The notes under the pieces were generated by a model that was given only the letters and a program-made list of their open reading frames with translations, made no database searches and had not been told where the DNA came from. Shown one piece after another: positions 15,496 to 23,034 of a stretch of 23,035 bases of DNA (the stretch's first letter is position 1; each line of letters starts with the position of its first letter). Both the position numbers and the translations under genes were made by a program. Origin of the DNA: a bacterium. GTDB lineage: Bacteria > Zhuqueibacterota > Zhuqueibacteria > Residuimicrobiales > Residuimicrobiaceae. The DNA is taken from NCBI GenBank assembly GCA_012523655.1, contig JAAYTV010000054.1:1-23035 (forward strand), in the 5' to 3' direction.

Positions 15496-16046
15496 CACCG
15501 CACCATCTCGCCGTCCGCCGCCGGCGCCTGCACCGGTTCTTTTTCAAACAGGATATATCCCAGCAGCAGGAACATGCCGATGGTCACGGCGATGTCGGCG
15601 ACGTTGAACACTGGCCAGCGATCCAGTTCATACCCCGGGAATTTGACGAACAACACGTTAAAAGCGGGAATATGGATGTCGAAGAATTCGAAATCAAGAA
15701 AATCGACCACTTTGCCGGAGCGCAGACGGTCCAGCAGGTTGCCCAGGGCGCCACCGAGCACCAGTGCCAACGCCCATCGCGCCAGGCGCTGCGCCTGCGG
15801 CAGCTGCAGCAGATAGTAGGTGATGGCGACGCCGGCTAGCAGGGCAAAAACGGTAAAGAACACATTATTGCCCAATTGCAGCCCGAAAGCCATGCCGGGA
15901 TTTTCCACATAGGTGACGCGGAAAAAATTGCCCAGGACTTGGAGGGAGGCATAGAGCTCCATGCTGGAGCGGATGATCGCTTTGGTGATCTGATCCAGAA
16001 CTAAAACCGCCAAGGAGAGACCAAAGATCCGATAATTCGCCCTCAT
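15495..16046 (-). CDS. lspA: lipoprotein signal peptidase (SPase II)
   Basis: LspA cuts the signal peptide of diacylglyceryl prolipoproteins in the inner membrane. It has 183 aa with four membrane helices (about 5-25, 60-80, 90-107, 145-168). The family blocks are visible: LVLDQITKAII (16-25), YVENPGMAFGL (46-56), LGNLLDRLRSGKVVDFLDF (101-119) and WPVFNVADIAVTIG (144-157). The catalytic aspartates are D115 and D151. They lie 36 residues apart, against about 18-20 in E. coli, Pseudomonas or Staphylococcus, because of an extra stretch of about 17 residues (119-140, rich in Phe, Pro and Ile) on the periplasmic side. Its ATG overlaps the stop of the zinc-finger gene by 4 nt (ATGA). A lipoprotein gene lies in the same cluster. 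Confidence 0.96.
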   Translation of the reverse strand: MRANYRIFGLSLAVLVLDQITKAIIRSSMELYASLQVLGNFFRVTYVENPGMAFGLQLGNNVFFTVFALLAGVAITYYLLQLPQAQRLARWALALVLGGALGNLLDRLRSGKVVDFLDFEFFDIHIPAFNVLFVKFPGYELDRWPVFNVADIAVTIGMFLLLGYILFEKEPVQAPAADGEMVR

Positions 16047-16423
16047 TTACTTTTCTGTCTCTCCTCTTTGGATTTGCACTCGATGCACAGCCGGGCATGG
16101 GGTACGGCTTCCAACCGTTCCGCGTTGATCTCCTTACCGCATCCCACACACATTCCGTATTCACCGCGTTCGATGCGCTCCAGGGCGAGATTCAGATGAT
16201 AGAGCAGATTGCCTTCCCGGGAGGCGAAAAAGTACTGCTGTTCGCGGTCCATCGTGTCTGTGCCCTGGTCGGCCATGTGAAAAGCGTACGAGGAGTGGTC
16301 TCCCGAGGTATCCTTCATGGAGGTGTTCAGTCCCGAGCTTTTCAGGCGATCCAACTCCTGCAGCAGCGCGGCACGCTTTTCCATGATGATTTTTTTATAA
16401 TGGTTCAATTGTTCTTTGGTCAT
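16043..16423 (-). CDS. DksA/TraR-family C4 zinc-finger protein
   Basis: This 126-aa protein has an N-terminal helical hairpin (about 1-90) and a C-terminal four-Cys zinc finger: MCVGCGKEI (C92, C95) and LCIECK (C113, C116). This is the DksA/TraR architecture; such proteins enter the RNA polymerase secondary channel and, with ppGpp, adjust transcription. The coiled-coil tip that in E. coli DksA carries two Asp (DxxDxA) is here around ADQGTDTMD (51-59), so an acidic tip may be present. It is shorter than E. coli DksA (151 aa) and lies between ileS (30 nt) and lspA (4-nt overlap), an order seen in several phyla. A true DksA role is plausible but not shown. Confidence 0.9.
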   Translation of the reverse strand: MTKEQLNHYKKIIMEKRAALLQELDRLKSSGLNTSMKDTSGDHSSYAFHMADQGTDTMDREQQYFFASREGNLLYHLNLALERIERGEYGMCVGCGKEINAERLEAVPHARLCIECKSKEERQKSK

Positions 16424-16453
16424 TCGATCCTCCTGACACTACATACAAGCCGT

Positions 16454-19400
16454 TTAGATTCTGGCGATCCCTACGGAGATGGACTCCTCATCGATCTTCC
16501 ATTCCTTCTGATGCGTGCCGCCGGTTTCATTATAGTGCAAACTTTCACACAGTGTTTCATTGCTCACATAGTCGCGCATGCGCTCCACCGCCTGAATGAA
16601 CGGTGCGGAGGCGGTAAGCCAGATATGAATGCGATCCGTCACTTCAAATTTGGATTCCTTGCGCATGTTCTGCACCCGGTTGACGAATTCACGGGCCAGT
16701 CCTTCATAGGTCAATTCTTCCGTGAGAAGGGTTTCAACGGCAACGGTCAGATCGCCCTCGGTGGCCGCCAGCAGACCGGCCCGGTTCTCCGTCTGAACGG
16801 TGATATCCGTCGCTTCGATGCGATATTCGTGACCATCGACCACCAGCGAGCGGTGGCCGGCATCCAGAAGGTGCTGGATCTCCTCATCAGTGAAAGCGCG
16901 GATGGCCTCCGCCGCTTTGTTCACCACTTTGCCGAATTTCGGACCGAGATTTTTAAAAACCGGTTCCGCTTTTTTGCTGACCAGTTCGCTCTCCTGTTCG
17001 ACGAATTTAATCTGCTTGACATTGAGCTCTTCCAGCACCAGGGATTCCATGCCGCGGATCAGATCCCGCCGTTTTTGCGTCGGCGCGACAATATAGATCC
17101 CGGCCAGCGGCTGGCGCGTTTTGATCGCCGCTTCGTTGCGCAACGATCGCCCCAGAGAGACCACCCGCCGGACCAGATCCATGCGCGCTTCCAGTTTCTC
17201 ATCGCGATAGTCGAGCAAAGCGTCGCCGGCAGTCGGATAGGCGGCCAGATGCACGCTGATCGGCTGATCAAGCTGACCGTCGATCAGGTTGCGGAAAATC
17301 TCCTCGGCGATGAACGGCGCCAATGGCGCCATCAGCCGGCTGACAACCATCAGGCACTCCCAGAGTGTCTGATAGGCGGAACATTTGTCCTGGCCCATCT
17401 CCGATTTCCAGAACCGGCGGCGTGACCGCCGTACATACCAGTTGGACAGATCATCCAGCACAAAACTGTTGAGGCTGCGGCCGGCCTTGGTCAAATCATA
17501 CCGCTGCATATTCTCGTTCACTTTTTCCGTCAGTCCCTTCAACATCGAGCACAGCCAGCGATCCAGTTCAGAACGCTGCTCCACCGGAATGCGCTCCTCG
17601 GCCTTGTAGGTAAATCGGTCGATATTGGCGTACAGCGCAAAGAACGAATACGTGTTCACCAGCGTGCCTAAAAACTTTCTCACCACCTCCACCACGCCCT
17701 CTGGATCGAACCGGGTGGGCAGCCAGGGCGGGCTGACGGTCAACAGGTACCAGCGCAGGGCGTCGGCGCCCTGTCCGTCGAGAAACTTGACCGGATCCAC
17801 CGCATTGCCGCGTGTCTTGCTCATTTTCTGACCCTCTTTGTCGAGGATCAACTCCAGGGAAACGCAGGATTTGAAAGCCGGTTCATCGAACAGCAGGGTG
17901 CCGATCACCAGCAGCGAATAGAACCAGCCGCGCGTCTGATCCACACCTTCGGAGATAAAGTCCGCCGGGAAATTTTTTGCAAACACCTCCTGGTTTTCGA
18001 ATGGATAGTGCCACTGCGCATAGGGCATGCTGCCGGAGTCGAACCAGCAGTCGATCACTTCGGGCACACGGGTCATCTCCGCGCCGCACTGTTCACACGG
18101 CAATTTGACGGCGTCCACATAGGATTTGTGCAGATCGAGGTCCGCCAGCGGCTGCCCGGATTTTTCCCGCAGCTCCTGCACACTGCCGATGCACAGCTGA
18201 TGATCGCAGGCGCTGCAGCGCCAGACCGGCAGCGGTGTGCCCCAAAACCGATCGCGGGAAAGCGACCAGTCGATGTTGTTCTCCAGCCATTCGCCGAATC
18301 GGCCTTCGCCCACTTCGCGAGGATACCAGGCGATCTTTTTGTTGTTGGCGATCAGGCGGTCTTTGATCGCGGTGGTTTTGATGTACCACGACTTGCGGCC
18401 GTAATAGAGCAAAGGCGATTTGCAGCGCCAGCAGTGCGGATAGCTGTGCAGGTACGGTTCGCTGCGTTTTAACAAACCGCGTTGCTTTAAATCGATGATG
18501 ATAGCCTTGTCCGCATCCTTGACAAACTGCCCGGCCCACGGCGTCACCTCCGCGGTAAAGGCGCCGGCCTTGTCCACCGGCTGCAGGAAGGGCAGATCAT
18601 ATTTCAGTCCCAGCTGAAAATCATCTTCGCCGAAAGCCGGGGCGATGTGCACGATGCCGGAACCATCGGTGGTGGTGACAAAATCGCCCAGCACCGTGTA
18701 GTACGCTTTTTTGTCCGGTTTGACAAAAGAATAAAAGGGTTCATATTCGCAACCGGCAAGGTCCTTGCCGGCGTACTGATCCACGACCTCATAAGGGCCG
18801 TCCAGAACCGTCAGACGCGCTTGCGCTAAAATCAACAGCTGGTCCTGATGGCGCACCTTGACGTACGTCGTATCCGGATGCAGGGCCAAGGCCACATTGG
18901 AGATCAACGTCCAAGGCGTGGTGGTCCACACCAGGAAGTAGGTATTCTCCTGTCCGCGCACAGCGGCCTTGACATAGATGGACGGATCCTTCACCTCCTC
19001 ATAGCCCAGGGACACTTCATGGCTGGAAAGCGGCGTCTGGCAGCGGGGGCAATAGGGCAAAATCTTGTGACCTTGATACAACAACCCCTTTTTCCACACC
19101 TCTTTCAAGATCCACCAGACCGTTTCGATGTAGTCATTGGTGTAGGTGATATACGGATGATCCAGGTCCACCCAAAAGCCGATCCGGCGGGTGAGATCAT
19201 CCCAATCCTGCTTGTAGGACCACACGCTCTCTTTGCACTGGCGGCAGAACCGGTCAATACCGTACTCGATCACCTGGTCCTTGCCGTCCAGGTTCAATTT
19301 TTTTTCCACTTCAATTTCCACCGGCAGGCCGTGGGTATCCCACCCGGCCTTGCGTGCCACGCGATACCCTTGCATGGTTTTCAAACGACAAACCGCGTCC

Positions 19401-19594
19401 TTGACGGTACGCGAAATGACATGGTGAATGCCCGGACGGCCGTTGGCGGTCGGCGGACCTTCATAAAACACGAACGGTTTTTGCGGATCGCGCTCCTGCA
19501 CGCTGCGCTGAAAAATTTGCTCCTGTTCCCAAAAATGCAGCACCTTTTTTTCAATTTCTGGAAAATTCAGTTTTTCCGGCAGTTCTTTAAACAT
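16454..19594 (-). CDS. ileS: isoleucyl-tRNA synthetase, type 2 (IleRS2), with G-I-H-H signature
   Basis: This class I synthetase (1046 aa) charges tRNA-Ile and is of the longer eukaryote-like type 2. Seen are YEGPPTANGRPGIHHV (44-59), AGWDTHGLPVEIEVEKKL (83-100), a YCPRCQTPLSSHE zinc-like site (181-193), the CP1 editing domain with VWTTTPWTL (222-230) and HIAPAFGEDD (316-325), CWFDSGSMPYAQWH, and the second signature KMSKT (590-594). Where class I enzymes usually have HxGH, this one has G55-I56-H57-H58, the swapped GXHH form reported for some IleRS2 and seen in Bacteroidota. The C-terminal anticodon-binding domain is complete. It lies between the MTA-phosphorylase-like and DksA-like genes. 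GGAG precedes the ATG closely. It is the only ileS in the window and probably the housekeeping copy. Confidence 0.97.
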   Translation of the reverse strand: MFKELPEKLNFPEIEKKVLHFWEQEQIFQRSVQERDPQKPFVFYEGPPTANGRPGIHHVISRTVKDAVCRLKTMQGYRVARKAGWDTHGLPVEIEVEKKLNLDGKDQVIEYGIDRFCRQCKESVWSYKQDWDDLTRRIGFWVDLDHPYITYTNDYIETVWWILKEVWKKGLLYQGHKILPYCPRCQTPLSSHEVSLGYEEVKDPSIYVKAAVRGQENTYFLVWTTTPWTLISNVALALHPDTTYVKVRHQDQLLILAQARLTVLDGPYEVVDQYAGKDLAGCEYEPFYSFVKPDKKAYYTVLGDFVTTTDGSGIVHIAPAFGEDDFQLGLKYDLPFLQPVDKAGAFTAEVTPWAGQFVKDADKAIIIDLKQRGLLKRSEPYLHSYPHCWRCKSPLLYYGRKSWYIKTTAIKDRLIANNKKIAWYPREVGEGRFGEWLENNIDWSLSRDRFWGTPLPVWRCSACDHQLCIGSVQELREKSGQPLADLDLHKSYVDAVKLPCEQCGAEMTRVPEVIDCWFDSGSMPYAQWHYPFENQEVFAKNFPADFISEGVDQTRGWFYSLLVIGTLLFDEPAFKSCVSLELILDKEGQKMSKTRGNAVDPVKFLDGQGADALRWYLLTVSPPWLPTRFDPEGVVEVVRKFLGTLVNTYSFFALYANIDRFTYKAEERIPVEQRSELDRWLCSMLKGLTEKVNENMQRYDLTKAGRSLNSFVLDDLSNWYVRRSRRRFWKSEMGQDKCSAYQTLWECLMVVSRLMAPLAPFIAEEIFRNLIDGQLDQPISVHLAAYPTAGDALLDYRDEKLEARMDLVRRVVSLGRSLRNEAAIKTRQPLAGIYIVAPTQKRRDLIRGMESLVLEELNVKQIKFVEQESELVSKKAEPVFKNLGPKFGKVVNKAAEAIRAFTDEEIQHLLDAGHRSLVVDGHEYRIEATDITVQTENRAGLLAATEGDLTVAVETLLTEELTYEGLAREFVNRVQNMRKESKFEVTDRIHIWLTASAPFIQAVERMRDYVSNETLCESLHYNETGGTHQKEWKIDEESISVGIARI

Positions 19595-19648
19595 ACACTC
19601 CGTCTGTTCCTTGCTTGATCGAGTTTAGAATTCTGTGGACAAAAAGTT

Positions 19649-20512
19649 TTAGATATATTTCTGCAGCAGCGGCAAAAGACGATTGACTGTGGCTCTGGGC
19701 CAGAGCGCTTTCTCCGTAATGATGGCGCCGGTCAGGGCTTGGCCGCAGGCGCAGGTGCGGTCTGAAGGCAGCGCCGCCACCGTACGGCGAATGATCTCCT
19801 GCGCCGTAGCGATGTTTTTATTCATCGTCTGCACCACCACGTCAATGGACACGGTCTGACCGGTCTCTTCTTCATACCAGCAATCATAATCCGTCACCAG
19901 GGCCAGGGTGGCATAGCAGATCTCGGCCTCGCGGGCCAAGCGCGCTTCGTTCATCTGGGTCATGCCCACCACATCCATGCCCCACGACTGATAAACGCGG
20001 GACTCGGCCAGGGTCGAGAAGGCCGGACCTTCCATGTTCACATAGGTCCCACCCCATCTGACCGGAGCGCCGCAGCTTTGGCCGTTGTCAAAGAGTGCCC
20101 GGCGCAGGTCCGTGCACAGCGGATGAGCAAATGGAATATGCGCCACAATGCCGTTGCCGAAAAACGTGTTCGGCCGCCCTTGATTGGTTCGGTCGAAGAA
20201 TTGATCGATGAGCACCAAATCGCCCGGATGCAGATCCCGTTTCAGAGATCCCACCGTGGATACCGAGATGATTCGCTCGACCTCCAGGACTTTCATTCCA
20301 TAGATATTGGCCCGGCTGTTCACCTCTGCGGGCGATAGACGATGGCCTTTGCCGTGACGGGGCAGAAACACCACCTCCCGCCCTTCCAGCCGTCCGATGA
20401 TGTATTCATCCGATGGATCTCCGAAAGGCGTATCGATGTGAACCGTCTGCACGTGAGATAATCCCGCCATTCGATACAATCCGGAACCGCCGATGATACC
20501 AATTCGCGCCAT
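19649..20512 (-). CDS. mtnP: S-methyl-5'-thioadenosine phosphorylase-like nucleoside phosphorylase
   Basis: MTAP splits methylthioadenosine with phosphate into adenine and methylthioribose 1-phosphate. The start at 20512 is chosen because the protein then begins MARIGIIGGSGLY, the family's normal N-terminus, with AGAGGA nearby; the frame to 20563 would overlap the upstream gene. It has 287 aa. Visible are IDTPFGDPSDEYIIG (26-40), FLPRHGKGHRLSPAEVNSRANIYGMK (49-74, phosphate/ribose site), STVGSLK, NMEGPAFSTLAESRVY (159-174), VVGMTQMNEARLAREAEICYA (181-201) and TDYDCW (207-212), whose Asp residues bind 6-aminopurines in MTAP. It starts 13 nt after the neighbouring purine nucleoside phosphorylase, so the two are co-transcribed. 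Some bacterial homologues prefer methylthioinosine or other nucleosides, so the exact substrate is likely but not certain. Confidence 0.93.
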   Translation of the reverse strand: MARIGIIGGSGLYRMAGLSHVQTVHIDTPFGDPSDEYIIGRLEGREVVFLPRHGKGHRLSPAEVNSRANIYGMKVLEVERIISVSTVGSLKRDLHPGDLVLIDQFFDRTNQGRPNTFFGNGIVAHIPFAHPLCTDLRRALFDNGQSCGAPVRWGGTYVNMEGPAFSTLAESRVYQSWGMDVVGMTQMNEARLAREAEICYATLALVTDYDCWYEEETGQTVSIDVVVQTMNKNIATAQEIIRRTVAALPSDRTCACGQALTGAIITEKALWPRATVNRLLPLLQKYI

Positions 20513-20525
20513 CTCTGATCCTCTG

Positions 20526-21359
20526 CTACATAGTACGGATAATTTCCCGCACCAGCTTGACAAATCGCGGCCCCACTTCGTTGGCCACCTGATTCACCTG
20601 CTCATGACTCACCGAGATCACCTGATCCTGCATGGCCTGGTCGGTCACCACCGACAATCCCAGAACCTTCATCTCCAGCTGCCGGGCGACCAGCACTTCC
20701 GGAACCACGGACATTCCGACCGTATCCGCGCCGCAGGTCACCAGCATGCGCAGTTCCGCCCGCGTTTCAAAGCTGGGGCCGCTGACCGCGGCATAGACTG
20801 TGGGCGTCAGAGTAAGGCCGAGTTTGAATGCCGCCCGCTCGGCCAGAGCCTGCAGCCGCAGACAATAGGGTTCACTCATATCGATAAAGCGTTCGCCGAG
20901 AAATGCATCATAAGGCCCGATGAGCGGATTGTCTCCCATCAGGTTGATATGGTCTGTAATCCGGGCGATCGTGCCGGGCGGCACGGTGGAGCGCATGCCG
21001 CCCACTGCATTGGTGACGATCAGGCTGTGAATGCCGAGCGCGTGCATCACCCGCACCGGCAGGGTGAGCTGCCGCATGCTGTGGCCTTCATAATAATGAA
21101 ACCGGCCTTGCATCGCAAGGACCGTTTTTCCTGCCAGCTCGCCGCTGACCAGCCGGCCGGCGTGAAATTTCACTGTGGAAATCGGAAAACCGGGGATCTC
21201 GGAATAGTTCATCACCACCGCTTCCCGGATCTCTTCGGCCAGCGAACCCAGACCAGTGCCCAGGATCAGTCCGATCGAACTCTCGCGCGGCTCACGACGG
21301 CGGATGAACTCTGCGGCATCCGCTATAGCCTGCCGATAGGCAAGGAGCGTGGGGTCCAT
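20526..21359 (-). CDS. punA: purine nucleoside phosphorylase, trimeric (class I) type
   Basis: PNP splits purine (deoxy)nucleosides with phosphate in purine salvage. The ATG at 21359 overlaps the upstream stop by 1 nt (TGATG); a GTG one codon earlier is the alternative. It has 277 aa. Visible are GLILGTGLGSLAE (30-41, phosphate loop), FHAGRLVSGEL (65-75), MQGRFHYYEGHSM (83-95), TNAVGGM (116-122), SGPSFETRAE (193-202) and DTVGMSVVPEVLVARQLEM (212-230). At the base-specificity site, where mammalian and actinobacterial trimeric PNPs have Asn in a TN motif, this protein has Asp (D240 in SVVTDQAM). An Asp there is reported to shift human PNP towards 6-aminopurines. It lies between an unknown lipoprotein gene and the MTAP-like gene. 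Confidence 0.94.
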   Translation of the reverse strand: MDPTLLAYRQAIADAAEFIRRREPRESSIGLILGTGLGSLAEEIREAVVMNYSEIPGFPISTVKFHAGRLVSGELAGKTVLAMQGRFHYYEGHSMRQLTLPVRVMHALGIHSLIVTNAVGGMRSTVPPGTIARITDHINLMGDNPLIGPYDAFLGERFIDMSEPYCLRLQALAERAAFKLGLTLTPTVYAAVSGPSFETRAELRMLVTCGADTVGMSVVPEVLVARQLEMKVLGLSVVTDQAMQDQVISVSHEQVNQVANEVGPRFVKLVREIIRTM

Positions 21360-22033
21360 CACTTTTTCTGTTTGTCCTGGATCTTTTCCTGCAACCGTCT
21401 AATCTCGGCATCCTGAGCCGCCCGTTCCTGGCGCAGTTTTTCCAATTCGGTTTGAACATGCTCCCGTTTTTTCACCTCGCCGTTCAGATCGCGCTGGCCC
21501 TGTGCCACCGCCCGTTCGCGGCGGATCTGCTGGATGGCATGCTGCCGGTCCTTTTTTGAACCGATGCGCGAAAACAGCAACACCCCGGCCGCAGTGCCGG
21601 TCGCGGTACCGCCGTAAAGCACGGCATCGCGATCGTCATCCCCCAGCGCGCGCGAGGCCATGCTGCTGAGGAAAAAACTGGTTCCCAGGGACAGAATGCC
21701 GCCGCTGACGCTGAACAAAAGGGCGTTTTTGCTGTTTTTATGCGCCTGAATCACTCTTTCCGGGATGACCGCACCGGCAGCGTCCAATACCGGCGGCGGT
21801 CCGCTGATCTCCTGAATGGCGTTCGTTTGAGCTTTCCAGGACTGGCCGTCGCGATCCTTGATCACCAACGCTCCCGCCTCCTTGGATACGACCTCACCGG
21901 TCACACTCTGACCGGAGGTCAACCGGACCGATACCGTCTGATCGATCAGAACCTCGTTCGCATAAAAGACCAGCGGCCGGCTGCAGCCGGCGGTCAAACA
22001 CAGAACCGCCATGGACAGAGACACAGACTTCAT
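21359..22033 (-). CDS. lipoprotein of unknown function with beta-barrel-like domain, membrane hairpin and coiled coil
   Basis: No family is recognised. The ATG at 22033 is chosen because GGGAG lies 6 nt before it; the ATG at 22048 directly abuts the divIVA stop and has no ribosome-binding site. The 224-aa product has a lipoprotein signal (MKSVSLSMAVLCLTAG-C17), with Cys 17 the likely lipidation site. Residues 33-76 read as small strands (VSVRLTSGQSVTGEVV...ALVIKDRDG) resembling an SH3/Sm-like barrel. Two hydrophobic Gly/Ser-rich segments (103-126 and 137-157) could form a membrane hairpin. The C-terminus (160-224) is a long charged coiled coil. It sits directly after divIVA and its stop overlaps the PNP start. 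A role in the envelope is likely; anything more precise would be a guess. Confidence 0.8.
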   Translation of the reverse strand: MKSVSLSMAVLCLTAGCSRPLVFYANEVLIDQTVSVRLTSGQSVTGEVVSKEAGALVIKDRDGQSWKAQTNAIQEISGPPPVLDAAGAVIPERVIQAHKNSKNALLFSVSGGILSLGTSFFLSSMASRALGDDDRDAVLYGGTATGTAAGVLLFSRIGSKKDRQHAIQQIRRERAVAQGQRDLNGEVKKREHVQTELEKLRQERAAQDAEIRRLQEKIQDKQKK

Positions 22034-22048
22034 CCACCACTCCCGCAT

Positions 22049-22771
22049 TTATATAATTAATTGATCGGAAAGGCGATCGTTGGAAGGCAGGCGGTTCTCC
22101 TCGTTGCGAGGTTCATCCGACGCCGAAGGGTTGTCACCCGATCGTTTCAGTAAAAACGGCTCTTCAAACTTTTTATCCCCACGGATGATGCGGGGCTCTG
22201 AAACGGCCGCCGTGGTCGCCGGCTTTTCAGCCAGCGGAGGTTCAGCGATCACCGGCCGCGGCAACCGGCCGCGCGGAATAAAACGGGCGCTCGCCTCTTC
22301 CTCCGCCTCCGAGAGGCCGATGTCGTCCATGCCGAGCACGTCGATCAATTCAATCTGAGATTCGAGCAGATGGCGCAATCGCCGGGTGAAGGATTCTTTT
22401 TGAGTTTTTAACAGACTGATCTCGTGACGCAGTTCCTGCAGCTCGCTGCGTGCGCTCTCGGTGATCTTTTCCGCCTGCAGCTCGGCTTCGCTGATGCGCA
22501 GCGTCGCTTCACGGAGCGAATTCATGCGCGTCTCCTCCACCGTATCGGTCGCTTTCGCCAGCGTGTTGTGCAGGGTTTGCTTCACCTCCTGGTAATCGCG
22601 CAGTTGCGTGCGCAATTTAATGAGCTCTTCATCAACCCGGTTGCGTTCATGGATCAGGGATTCCAGTTCGTCGGCAACCATGCTCAAGAAGGCTTCGACC
22701 TCCTCGGGATCAAATCCGCGCAGCACCTTCTTGAAATCCTGTTTGCGCACATCTAGTGGTGTGAGTTTCAC
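22049..22771 (-). CDS. divIVA: DivIVA-domain protein
   Basis: The GTG start at 22771 is supported by GGGAGGG 7 nt upstream and by the classic DivIVA N-terminus MKLTPLDVRKQDFKKVLRGFDPEEVEAFLSMV, which binds curved or negatively charged membrane. Residues 30-135 are a continuous coiled coil. The rest (about 150-240) is Pro/Glu/Arg-rich and probably disordered, as in other DivIVA-like proteins, where such tails recruit partners. The protein has 240 aa. DivIVA proteins mark cell poles and septa in Gram-positives, and DivIVA-domain proteins also occur in delta-proteobacterial and FCB-type genomes. It follows yggS by 14 nt, the same order as in the Firmicutes division cluster. Confidence 0.92.
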   Translation of the reverse strand: MKLTPLDVRKQDFKKVLRGFDPEEVEAFLSMVADELESLIHERNRVDEELIKLRTQLRDYQEVKQTLHNTLAKATDTVEETRMNSLREATLRISEAELQAEKITESARSELQELRHEISLLKTQKESFTRRLRHLLESQIELIDVLGMDDIGLSEAEEEASARFIPRGRLPRPVIAEPPLAEKPATTAAVSEPRIIRGDKKFEEPFLLKRSGDNPSASDEPRNEENRLPSNDRLSDQLII

Positions 22772-22785
22772 GGCAGCCCTCCCGT

Positions 22786-23034
22786 TTAGGTTCGCTCCCC
22801 AAACAGCGCTCGACCCAGTCGAACCAGCGTCGCGCCCTCTTCAATGGCCTGCTCAAAATCATTGGACATCCCCATCGACAGATGCACCAGCGGCACTCCC
22901 TGGCGCTGCAACTCATCCCGCAAAGTACGCAGGAGGCGAAAACAGGGTCGCACCTCTTGCGGATCAGGTAAAAAAGCCGCCACGGTCATCAGACCGGTCA
23001 GCCGAATATGTTTATAAAGCGCCATTTCTTTGGC
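22786..23034 (-). CDS. yggS: YggS/PROSC-family PLP homeostasis protein (C-terminal part, 5' partial)
   Basis: This frame is open to the window's right edge, so only the last 80-odd residues are seen; the ATG at 23025 is internal. The visible part, LTGLMTVAAF, then HLSMGMSNDFEQAIEEGATLVRLGRALFGER, is the signature end of YggS/YlmE/PROSC proteins. The SMGMSxDF segment contributes to the PLP phosphate site and RxGxxLFG closes the barrel. These fold-type III proteins bind PLP and keep its free level in balance; they are not known enzymes. It is the first visible gene of the minus-strand run and is followed after 14 nt by divIVA, as in many bacteria. Confidence 0.93.
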   Translation of the reverse strand, partial: AKEMALYKHIRLTGLMTVAAFLPDPQEVRPCFRLLRTLRDELQRQGVPLVHLSMGMSNDFEQAIEEGATLVRLGRALFGERT

